DNA of 5,742 nt from Planctomycetaceae bacterium (GCA_031259095.1 JAIRLW010000485.1:1-5742), one strand, 5' to 3'. Positions 1 to 5,742 are shown, counted from the stretch's first letter. Notes: generated from the sequence alone by a model not told the origin. Made by a program: numbers and translations.

Positions 1-235
1 CCGTTGATGTTCACGCGTTGACGACCGCTGTTCGCTTGCAACGGATACTCACGACTTTTACGTATCAAAAACCGTAAGCGGGAATACTATGATGAGTCGG
101 ATGAGTTGCGCCGCCGAAGAGAAAAACCGCGTCTTTTCCAGACCGGGAACGCAACCAGCGATAATAGTTGATAAACGTTTTAGGCAGGAGTTTCAGTCCT
201 GCGATTTCGGCGGATGATAAGTGATAGGTGTTCAT
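1..235 (-). pseudogene. IS630-family transposase remnant fused to a Mu-type HTH-like N-terminus, frameshifted
   Basis: An ATG at 235-233 opens a 56-codon frame ending at TGA 67-65. Its residues 34-56 (KDAVFLFGGATHPTHHSIPAYGF) match the central block of IS630-family transposases, normally F-x-D-x-x-HPTH...PAYGWI. After the TGA, the overlapping frame from about 68 to 1 continues the same block as LIRKSREYPLQANSGRQRVNIN, matching the IS630 segment (S/N)xxGRxRxNINGA. A small indel in the T-run at 67-72 therefore broke the gene. The catalytic Asp before the HP motif is Gly here, so it was inactive even before or independently of the frameshift. Residues 1-20 (YHLSSAEIAGLKLLPKT) instead resemble the start of the Mu-type HTH of MuA-like proteins (SPKECANLPGLPKT), so the reading frame looks chimeric with a junction near codon 20. 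The remnant continues left of the window. The IS630 call is firm; the Mu-type part is tentative. Confidence 0.8.
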
Positions 236-239
236 AAGT

Positions 240-253
240 TGACCTCGTGGTCA
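240..253. promoter_or_regulatory. Palindromic putative operator at the promoter start region
   Basis: TGACC-TCGT-GGTCA is a perfect 5-bp inverted repeat with a 4-base centre, placed just downstream of the -10 and covering the expected transcription start and the Shine-Dalgarno of the remnant ORF. This is a typical place for an autorepressor operator, and Mu-type HTH proteins and toxin-antitoxin repressors bind such sites. The DNA-binding protein is no longer encoded intact here. It could also be a weak RNA hairpin hiding the ribosome binding site. Confidence 0.45.
243..246 (-). promoter_or_regulatory. Shine-Dalgarno of the remnant ORF
   Basis: GAGG (246-243) is followed by 7 bases and then ATG 235-233. 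It supports that ATG as the true start of the original gene. It is the only good Shine-Dalgarno in the window: none of the four visible starts of the BREX genes has one. Confidence 0.6.
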
Positions 254-255
254 TC

Positions 256-284
256 AGTATAAAATAGCCGTCAAATCTTGTCAA
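256..284 (-). promoter_or_regulatory. Near-consensus sigma-70-type promoter reading leftward
   Basis: On the minus strand there is TTGACA (284-279), a 17-base spacer, and TATACT (261-256). A perfect -35 with a five-of-six -10 at the ideal spacing is unlikely by chance in so short an intergenic stretch. It points into the transposase remnant at 235, with transcription expected to begin near 249. A second TTGACG (274-269) lies inside the spacer. If the host is a Bacteroidota-type bacterium with a different -7/-33 consensus, this promoter may be foreign and weak there. Confidence 0.7.
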
Positions 285-314
285 TATCTATTTTTTAAAG
301 TGACTGCGGTATAA

Positions 315-2690
315 TCAACAATTCAACACCAAATCTAACACGTCATCAAGTGTTTTTTGAACGTTTAATCTCACTTCGTCTAAACCGAGTGTGAACGACA
401 CCGATAAGAAGTCGGGATATTTACTCGATAAACCGTTACAAATTCTTTGAAATTCGGACGGCTCAATACCAAACGCATAAAGCGGAGAAACACAAGGCAT
501 CTCAAAATCTGCACTCATCATCTCACGCACGTTAAACGAACTGCGCTTCGTCAATTGCCCCATCAGATACAAACCATAGAGAACAACTAAATTATGCGGC
601 ACAACCGGTAAACGAGTTAACGATTTCACCGTTTTACCTTTCATCTCTAAACGCACAAGAGGTAAATCGCCCGCTCCAAGAGGAGAATTTTTGAGTAAGT
701 TGTTTAGCGAAGATAAAGCACTTTTTCGCGTTCCAACAGATGAAACAACATCGGAAAATTTAACACTTAACTCTTCTGTATCAATTGCTTTATTTAAAAT
801 AGTATAGCAAATAAACCACTTTACAAGCGAAGAATGGTTGACAAGCCCTGTCCAAATAAGCTGCCAGAGAAACGAACTGTCAAAGCCGTATTTTTCTGCT
901 ACATTTAGTAACTTAGTGGGCTTGATAGCCGATCCGTCTTGTGCGAGTTTTGCTTCACGAAACCAATATGGTGCAGACTGAATCATATTTTTTCCAAACA
1001 AAGTCGTTGAACGAAAATCACCTCGCTTTCGCGACAATTCGGCAATCCATTCAGGCTTTAAGCCGAAAGTTTGATAATTACCAACTCCCGAAATACTCAT
1101 TGTAATACCTTTCGCGTTTCGTTTTGAATTAAATCTTAAACAACCATTATCTTGTTTATTGCAATTAAGACAATGAATACATTTTATTTCATCAATATGA
1201 ATTTGTGGTAAAAAAGTTAATGCCCCGTTAGGACATTCCGCCTGACACGTTTTACAAGCAATGCAACTAACAGTTTTGTAAATGATACGATATAAATGTG
1301 AAATAAGTTTTTTATCCGCTTTGTCTTGTAAAAATTGAAAAGTGAGTTGTTCGGAGTATTTTTGTTTTTTAATTGATATTTTGATTTTTCCATGTTTGGT
1401 ATAACATATCCAATCAAAAGACAATCTGGGAAATAATGTAACCGAATTGTTATACGTCTTTTCAATCCTTCCGAAAATCTTTAACCATTCGAGAACGGTT
1501 TTGTGTTTGCCAAGAGGAAGCGTAAAAAATAACTGCGAATCCTTTTGTTCGGAGACTGGAAAGTCAAGTATCTCTTTGAGAAAGACACCATTGTTTCTTG
1601 CATGCCATCCGCCATGATAAACAAAGTTGTCGGCATCAGTTTTTGATGAAAATTCACGATTAGATGAATTGACTATTTCTTTTACAAATTTAGCCGTTGA
1701 TTTTTGATACAATTTTTGACAAAAAATCGTGTGTCTATCGCTCGACATCGGACAAAGAACACAGCCAACGCGTTGTAATCCTTTCCGATATGCTTTGTTG
1801 ATGATCAAATTTTTTTGCAAGATGTAAAACCAGATTTCATGCGCTGACCATTCGAGTATCGGCGTTGCTTGTGTTTGGTTACTGTTTTTTTTCCCGTCGC
1901 CAATATCTTCATATTCACTGCGGCGTACGCTTTCATCTTTACGTACACCGACAAAACAAAGAAGTTTAGAAGCCGAATTGAAATCTTTTGATATTGACGG
2001 ATTTCTCAATGCTAATATTGCCGGCGTGCTTTTATGTACACTACAACACCAACGCAAAACTCGGCTTGGCGGTCCGAAAAGTTGCCAATTCTCAATAGCT
2101 GATTTGTTCGCTTGTACTCGCATAAATTTTCGATCTGGATACCGTTTTTGAATTTTTTCCCACACTTTATAAGTGTCAGGCAATTCCATATCCGTATCAC
2201 TGAACACAACAGGAACACTCAACGGCAAAACCCGATGACAAAGATCAAGCAACACAACAGAATCTTTACCCCCGCTAAATGCAATATAAGTAATATGATT
2301 TTGATATTGAATGAACATTTCCTTAATGCGTTTAAGCGTATCAAAAATGAGTGCCTCCATAATTTCAATGTTCTCTTTCTTTTTAAGCATTTTTTGAACA
2401 TTAACAGGTTGCAGTTTCTTTTTACTTTTAAAGAAAAATTGGGCAGTGATGGGTTTTCCGTATTCGATTTTGTCAAGTTGTGCAACTTTTTTACCATCTG
2501 CCCAAAAAGTATTTTTCTGCGCCCACATCAATGGAGCTTTTTCATTTTTGTTATATTTAAAACGTTTATTAAATTGCAAGAGTTCGAGTTCTTCGGCAAA
2601 GACCGGACGGATTTCGTTGGCAACAAACTTTCCCGTTTGCGTCGTTAATTTATAACCGTGTGTTTCTTCGTCCCAAATATAAGAGTACAT
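315..2690 (-). CDS. brxP: BrxP-like multidomain PAPS-reductase-family protein with ferredoxin and DUF4007-like domains
   Basis: This is a 791-residue protein with ATG at 2690-2688, touching the preceding TAA, and TGA at 317-315. Order of parts: residues 1-130, a family-specific N-terminus (starting MYSYIWDEETHGYKLT, with IRPVF...ELELL) and a Lys-rich linker at 88-106; about 131-330, the PP-loop adenylyl-sulfur fold with SGGKDS at 139-144 and FSDTDMELPDTY at 163-174. Cys215-Cys216 plus Cys310/Cys313 form a CC-X93-CxxC set like the [4Fe-4S] ligands of APS reductases and DndC. Residues 470-520 carry eight more cysteines: 476, 479, 482, 486 (canonical CxxCxxCxxxCP) and 504, 507, 510, 517 (last spacing lengthened), a ferredoxin-like pair of clusters. 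Residues about 532-791 resemble DUF4007 (YQTFGLKPEWIAELSRK; GKNMIQSAPYWFREAKL; then LLN...LWQLIWTGL). PAPS-reductase-like BrxP is the hallmark of BREX type 4. A role in sulfur transfer to DNA is inferred. An assimilatory sulfate reductase is unlikely in this context. Confidence 0.86.
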   Translation of the reverse strand: MYSYIWDEETHGYKLTTQTGKFVANEIRPVFAEELELLQFNKRFKYNKNEKAPLMWAQKNTFWADGKKVAQLDKIEYGKPITAQFFFKSKKKLQPVNVQKMLKKKENIEIMEALIFDTLKRIKEMFIQYQNHITYIAFSGGKDSVVLLDLCHRVLPLSVPVVFSDTDMELPDTYKVWEKIQKRYPDRKFMRVQANKSAIENWQLFGPPSRVLRWCCSVHKSTPAILALRNPSISKDFNSASKLLCFVGVRKDESVRRSEYEDIGDGKKNSNQTQATPILEWSAHEIWFYILQKNLIINKAYRKGLQRVGCVLCPMSSDRHTIFCQKLYQKSTAKFVKEIVNSSNREFSSKTDADNFVYHGGWHARNNGVFLKEILDFPVSEQKDSQLFFTLPLGKHKTVLEWLKIFGRIEKTYNNSVTLFPRLSFDWICYTKHGKIKISIKKQKYSEQLTFQFLQDKADKKLISHLYRIIYKTVSCIACKTCQAECPNGALTFLPQIHIDEIKCIHCLNCNKQDNGCLRFNSKRNAKGITMSISGVGNYQTFGLKPEWIAELSRKRGDFRSTTLFGKNMIQSAPYWFREAKLAQDGSAIKPTKLLNVAEKYGFDSSFLWQLIWTGLVNHSSLVKWFICYTILNKAIDTEELSVKFSDVVSSVGTRKSALSSLNNLLKNSPLGAGDLPLVRLEMKGKTVKSLTRLPVVPHNLVVLYGLYLMGQLTKRSSFNVREMMSADFEMPCVSPLYAFGIEPSEFQRICNGLSSKYPDFLSVSFTLGLDEVRLNVQKTLDDVLDLVLNC

Positions 2691-3554
2691 TTATTCGTTA
2701 TCAATTGATACCGTGAAAATATTGTTTTTCCAGATTCGATTGGTGCAGTTGTAATACCTTTCGATTATCTTACGGAATGTTTTCATATCAGGTAATAAAT
2801 ACGTTTCATTAAAATTTTTTTGGTATAAAAGCGACAGAACTGTATGCAGCGCTTCTTGTGTTATTTCTAAATTGACAAATTCGAGTTTATTGACAGCCTC
2901 ATGAATTTTCTCGTTCAAATCATCAGGAATGTGATTTTCGGCTAATTGAAAGCACATCGTACCATTGTTTTCTGTTGCGATAATGTACGGCATTTTATCT
3001 TTTATTACCGCAAGGAGCAGAGCATTATTCAATGCCGGTATCTCTTCAATGATTTCATAATCAGCGGCACAGTATTTTTGGTCAATAATTTTTTCGATAC
3101 ATTGCGTCAATTTGGCAATTGCCGCTTCGCATTTCACGCCAACCGATCGTGCAATACGGAATTTATCTGAACTAAACCATGTAGTTTTATATACACTGTC
3201 CGGATAATGTAATTGCTTCAAAAAATCTTCAAAACATACGATATCATTAAGCAAGTTTTCGATTTTTAAGCTGTATCTGTCACGTAAAACTTCAAGCGAA
3301 AAACATCCGAAATCTCTAATCCATTCTTCCGCAGTGTTTATTATCTCTTTCCGTGTTTTTTCATTAGCAACATGTTCGCAAAACAAATATACTCCGTCTT
3401 GTCGTTGAAACATTTCCTGTTTCATTTCAGCGAGGTCATTTTCTTCCGGAATATAACCAATTTTCCCCTCAAGCAAACGCAATGCGGTCGGTTCAAAAGA
3501 AAAACCGTTCGGATATTTTCCGATAATCAGTTGTTTTAAGTGTTGATTGGTCAT
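2691..3554 (-). CDS. Uncharacterised 287-aa protein in BREX operon
   Basis: The start is ATG 3554-3552, 9 bases after the stop of the 69-aa gene, and the TAA stop directly abuts the brxP ATG. I recognise no enzyme motif, membrane segment or signal peptide. The protein looks cytoplasmic, mixed alpha/beta and moderately acidic. The N-terminus has NGFSFEPTALRLLEGKIG (residues 16-33), which reads as an amphipathic helix. Residues about 70-118, around EEWIRDFGCFSLEVLRDRY, could form a small winged-helix-like unit by pattern, but this is weak. Residues about 165-205 alternate hydrophobic strands (ALLLAVIKDKMPYIIAT), and 212-270 is mainly helical. Eight cysteines are scattered, with no CxxC pairs. 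Placement immediately before and coupled to brxP suggests a BrxP partner or specificity factor, by inference only. The frame is intact and compositionally like its neighbours, so the gene itself is secure while the function is unknown. Confidence 0.8.
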   Translation of the reverse strand: MTNQHLKQLIIGKYPNGFSFEPTALRLLEGKIGYIPEENDLAEMKQEMFQRQDGVYLFCEHVANEKTRKEIINTAEEWIRDFGCFSLEVLRDRYSLKIENLLNDIVCFEDFLKQLHYPDSVYKTTWFSSDKFRIARSVGVKCEAAIAKLTQCIEKIIDQKYCAADYEIIEEIPALNNALLLAVIKDKMPYIIATENNGTMCFQLAENHIPDDLNEKIHEAVNKLEFVNLEITQEALHTVLSLLYQKNFNETYLLPDMKTFRKIIERYYNCTNRIWKNNIFTVSIDNE

Positions 3555-3563
3555 CGCTAGTGT

Positions 3564-3773
3564 TTATCCGAATAGAGTACAGCCGCCGTTTTTGTATTCT
3601 TCGATTTTGTCACGTAAATCTTCAACCGTACAGTCTAAAGTTTCTGCCATACATTTTAGGCAAACTAATGCTTCATCGGGCTGATTGCGGTTAATCAATT
3701 TCCTATTCAATGCCTTCGTGTCTTTGTCGATGAGTTCTTCGCAAAAACGGCATTTAGGTTGTTTTTTTGCCAC
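3564..3773 (-). CDS. 69-aa Cys-rich putative zinc-binding protein, BREX accessory candidate
   Basis: This small protein lies between brxL and the 287-aa gene. The start is GTG at 3773-3771, 4 bases after the brxL stop; no in-frame ATG gives a better start, and the first Cys pair follows closely. Two CxxC pairs, Cys8/Cys11 (CRFC) and Cys38/Cys41 (CLKC), are spaced 26 residues apart as in a treble-clef or zinc-ribbon-like fold; Cys48 and Cys65 are extra. The C-terminal half is a charged helix (about 47-62, VEDLRDKIEEYK) ending in GGCTLFG. I do not recognise a named family with certainty; small bacterial zinc-knuckle proteins with a similar helix and a GCTLF-like end do exist. It may be a structural or DNA-binding partner of BrxL or BrxP, which is inference from position only. 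Tight spacing on both sides and coding-like composition support it as a real gene. Confidence 0.75.
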   Translation of the reverse strand: MAKKQPKCRFCEELIDKDTKALNRKLINRNQPDEALVCLKCMAETLDCTVEDLRDKIEEYKNGGCTLFG

Positions 3774-3777
3774 GTTA

Positions 3778-5226
3778 TTACAATTGTTTTAATTCAATCT
3801 TTTCAAAACTTTTCCCTGCGTATTCATTTGGGTCAAGTATTGCGAGTTGTTTTTTGATGATCTGTCTCATTTGAAACGCATGGCGTAGGCAATACATTTG
3901 GAACTCGCCGCGTTGAACGTATTCCGGTTTTGTCCAATGCGGAAAAAATAATTTGAGATACGCAGTACAAAGGCGCAATACCGCTTCTTTATCACGGGTG
4001 TCAATACTTTGCGGATATTCTACAATTTCTTCGACAACACTTCTGTAACACAAACATTCTGATTGTTCCCGTAACAAATGCATAATTTCTGTAAAATATT
4101 CGCTGTTCAATGCCCAATTTTTAATTTTGAGTTCTTCTCTCATTCGCGGAATATATTTTCCTTGAATGAAACCATGAAAACGATCAAGAAGTGCAGATTC
4201 CTGAAAAATGACGGGCAACGTACTGAACATATTTTGTGACACGTCCATTTCATCACGGGGAATATTACCGAGAAGGAGGATACCGGCGGTTCCCGTAATT
4301 GAAACGTTACCAAAATTCACGGTACCGGATTCGGCATAATTTTTGAGTAATCCCTGCACTTCCTTATCATCAAATTCGATGGATTGTAATTCGTCCATAG
4401 CAATAAAATCACAATGCGAAACCAAACCGGCTTTTTTTACGGACATATCGTAAAACAATTTTGCCCGTGTCAGTTTACCGTTGACCAGCCAGCCATGCTT
4501 ACCGACGTTACCGAAAAGATAGGATTTACCGGTACCTTTGGGGGCAAGTTCAATGAGATTCACACGCGGTTCAATAAAGGGTAAAAGACGAGTTAAGAGT
4601 GTATGCTTTTCGATCCAATCGGAGTATCCGTCGGGATTGTAGTCAATCGCGCCGAGCAAAATATCCATCCATTCCTGAACGGTGAATTGTTTACGTGATT
4701 CACGAAATGCATCAAGAGAAATGGTGTAGGGACAGAAATCTTTGTATTCCAGTAACGTAATATGTCCCTTATCGTCAAAAGAATCTTCCGGCGGGCAATA
4801 ACCGAGTTTGACCAACCCCCAACCACCAGCCTCTTGCAGAATTTCGTTTTTAATGCGATTCCAGACATAGTCCTCAATAAGTGTATCTTTATGCGTAATT
4901 CCAAGATCGGACAATTCGAATGAATAATGATTATTTTTGATGTTGAACTGAATATCGACTCTTGCAAGAAATTTTTTTGTTTCACCATTTTGACGGGCGG
5001 CATCAATAAGAGCGAGTTTTTGATCACGGCGCGGAATAATATCGGCAACATATTTACTCAGTTCTTCGGTGTCGTTAATACGACCATCTGCGCCTGCTTT
5101 GCGTTTAAGAATCCAATCGCGTAAAAATGAAGGAACGGCAGCAGCACGAAATGTCGCCATCACGTCTTGATCTTTATAAACTGTTGTATCTGGAAATACT
5201 GCTCTGAGTCTTTCAATGTTATACAT
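3778..5226 (-). CDS. brxL: BrxL, BREX AAA+ ATPase, short form without Lon protease domain
   Basis: This 482-residue protein starts at ATG 5226-5224, 2 bases after pglZ. Visible motifs: Walker A APKGTGKS at 228-235 (Ala in place of the first Gly, allowed by the P-loop pattern); Walker B DFIAMDEL at 273-280 with Asp278-Glu279; sensor-1-like LLLGNIP with Asn321; and LLDRFHGFI at 347-354 with Arg349 as a likely arginine finger, followed by the IPR typical of BrxL. The N-terminal 200 or so residues hold no motif I can name; in BrxL homologues this part contributes to DNA binding and oligomerisation. The long BrxL of type 1 systems, close to 690 residues, adds a C-terminal Lon-like protease domain. 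That domain is absent here and the next gene begins 4 bases after the stop, so this looks like a natural short family rather than a broken long one. Known BrxL proteins form ring-shaped ATPases on DNA; a role in blocking phage DNA is inferred. Confidence 0.88.
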   Translation of the reverse strand: MYNIERLRAVFPDTTVYKDQDVMATFRAAAVPSFLRDWILKRKAGADGRINDTEELSKYVADIIPRRDQKLALIDAARQNGETKKFLARVDIQFNIKNNHYSFELSDLGITHKDTLIEDYVWNRIKNEILQEAGGWGLVKLGYCPPEDSFDDKGHITLLEYKDFCPYTISLDAFRESRKQFTVQEWMDILLGAIDYNPDGYSDWIEKHTLLTRLLPFIEPRVNLIELAPKGTGKSYLFGNVGKHGWLVNGKLTRAKLFYDMSVKKAGLVSHCDFIAMDELQSIEFDDKEVQGLLKNYAESGTVNFGNVSITGTAGILLLGNIPRDEMDVSQNMFSTLPVIFQESALLDRFHGFIQGKYIPRMREELKIKNWALNSEYFTEIMHLLREQSECLCYRSVVEEIVEYPQSIDTRDKEAVLRLCTAYLKLFFPHWTKPEYVQRGEFQMYCLRHAFQMRQIIKKQLAILDPNEYAGKSFEKIELKQL

Positions 5227-5228
5227 TA

Positions 5229-5742
5229 TTAAATGTCGAAATCGTCTTTCTCTTTGATTTGTTGTTTTGTCTGTGTTTGGACTGCTGGTTGACTTTCAGG
5301 TGTTGAATGTTTGTTGAACACAATAAATGGAACGAGTGTTTCTTCTGGAGTGTATCCGCCGTGAAGTTCATATTGTTTACCGCCCTGTTTGGGTAAACGG
5401 TTATAACCGCGCACAACCCAAAATTGCCCATCAAGCGTTTCAATAAATTCTTCCGGACAATGTTTGTCTTCGGGACATTTAATATATCTCCAATCGTCCG
5501 GTTTTTCGTTGGACGGATTGACTAACGTCTTTACAAGTTCTAACTCGTTAGCGATTACTGCGAGACGCGATGAGCCGTGGTCGGCTGTCAAAATGATGCG
5601 ATCATATTTGTCAATATTTTGTGCAATAACATTGAAAACCAGAGGTAATATCTTGTCCAGCACTTCAACAATATTTTCGTAATATTCTGTTTGCTCATTT
5701 TTTCTTACTCCGTAATGGACAATGTTATCGAGTGTTTTAATT
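5229..5742 (-). CDS. pglZ: PglZ, BREX core alkaline-phosphatase-fold protein (C-terminal part, 5'-truncated by window edge)
   Basis: The reading frame is open from base 5741 to the TAA at 5231-5229, giving 170 visible residues; the true start lies outside the window. An in-frame GTG at 5663-5661 is not the start, because the frame continues upstream without a stop and with PglZ-like sequence. Motif seen: a hydrophobic strand ending in LTADHGSSRLA (residues 51-61 of the fragment), with Asp54 and His55 as the expected metal ligands of the alkaline phosphatase superfamily. About 70 residues on, HGGYTPEETLVPFIVF carries the third-ligand His127, as in PglZ-type proteins, where the order is TADHGSSR ... 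HGG.(T/S)PEE.lVP. PglZ is a core component of every BREX type; its exact reaction is not established. The last 25 or so residues are a polar Gln/Lys tail ending in an acidic stretch, probably disordered. The stop is 2 bases before the brxL ATG, so the two genes form one operon. Confidence 0.9.
   Translation of the reverse strand, partial: IKTLDNIVHYGVRKNEQTEYYENIVEVLDKILPLVFNVIAQNIDKYDRIILTADHGSSRLAVIANELELVKTLVNPSNEKPDDWRYIKCPEDKHCPEEFIETLDGQFWVVRGYNRLPKQGGKQYELHGGYTPEETLVPFIVFNKHSTPESQPAVQTQTKQQIKEKDDFDI

Noticed and set aside
286..314. Rho-independent terminator after brxP
   Set aside because: There is a T/A-rich stretch at 286-299 but no stable GC-rich inverted repeat next to it on the minus strand.
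2112..2648. 178-codon open frame on the plus strand
   Set aside because: It lies entirely opposite the N-terminal part of brxP, has low-complexity Phe/Asn/Lys-rich translation and no start signal; it is an antisense shadow of an AT-rich gene.
315..2690. Assimilatory PAPS/APS reductase (cysteine biosynthesis) for the 791-aa protein
   Set aside because: Too long, carries ferredoxin and DUF4007-like parts, and sits in a pglZ-brxL operon with no sulfate-assimilation genes.
3758..3770. A-run near the start of the 69-aa gene as a programmed frameshift site
   Set aside because: Seven A residues just after the GTG have no downstream stimulator and neither shifted frame yields a plausible product.
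4593..5051. 152-codon minus-strand frame inside brxL
   Set aside because: It is out of frame with brxL, whose motifs continue unbroken through the same bases; the alternative translation shows no recognisable domain.
5464..5682. Plus-strand open frame opposite pglZ
   Set aside because: It covers the conserved TADHGSSR block of pglZ on the other strand, so it is a shadow.
315..5742. Dnd or Ssp phosphorothioation cluster
   Set aside because: There is a DndC-like domain but no DndB/D/E or SspB/D/E-like protein in the window, and PglZ plus BrxL point to BREX.
1..5742. CRISPR array, tRNA or rRNA
   Set aside because: No regularly spaced repeats and no structural-RNA-like conserved blocks were seen; nearly all bases are accounted for by protein genes.

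Overview
The window is most of the 3' half of a type 4 BREX-like phage-defence operon on the minus strand (5742 down to 315), followed on the same strand by a decayed mobile-element remnant (235 down to 1). The operon runs in transcription order: pglZ (C-terminal part only, cut by the window edge), brxL (short form), a 69-aa Cys-rich putative zinc protein, a 287-aa protein I do not recognise, and brxP (PAPS-reductase-like sulfur-chemistry protein). The pglZ + brxL + PAPS-reductase-type combination is the signature of BREX type 4 as defined in the BREX classification; the large ATPase brxC/pglY expected for that type is not here and would have to lie beyond base 5742.

The five genes are packed with 2, 4, 9 and 0 bases between them, so they are almost certainly co-transcribed and translationally coupled. 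None has a convincing Shine-Dalgarno sequence, and the leaders are AT-rich. The operon is AT-rich (for example 22 G/C in the 60 bases 421-480, counted by hand). This would fit a Bacteroidota/Chlorobi-like bacterium or another AT-rich lineage that relies little on Shine-Dalgarno sequences, but the window holds no taxonomic marker and I do not assign a taxon.

The most interesting protein is BrxP. Read by eye it is a multi-part fusion: an N-terminal family-specific region, a PP-loop ATP pyrophosphatase/PAPS-reductase domain carrying a CC...CxxC iron-sulfur ligand set, a two-cluster ferredoxin-like insert, and a C-terminal DUF4007-like domain, a domain known from phosphorothioation-type neighbourhoods. 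No DNA methyltransferase (PglX-like) is visible. My working inference is that self/non-self marking here uses sulfur chemistry rather than methylation, with PglZ (phosphatase fold) and BrxL (AAA+ ATPase) as the BREX core. The 69-aa and 287-aa proteins sit between brxL and brxP and are candidate accessory components.

Bases 1-235 hold a minus-strand pseudogene: about 20 codons resembling the N-terminus of a Mu-type transposase/repressor DNA-binding domain run into an internal piece of an IS630-family transposase, with a frameshift and loss of a catalytic Asp. It has its own near-consensus sigma-70-type promoter (279-284 / 256-261), a palindrome (240-253) and a good Shine-Dalgarno, in contrast to the BREX genes. 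It is also richer in G+C (31 of the first 60 bases, counted by hand). Bases 236-314 are the only intergenic space and hold these control signals; I see no hairpin terminator after brxP.
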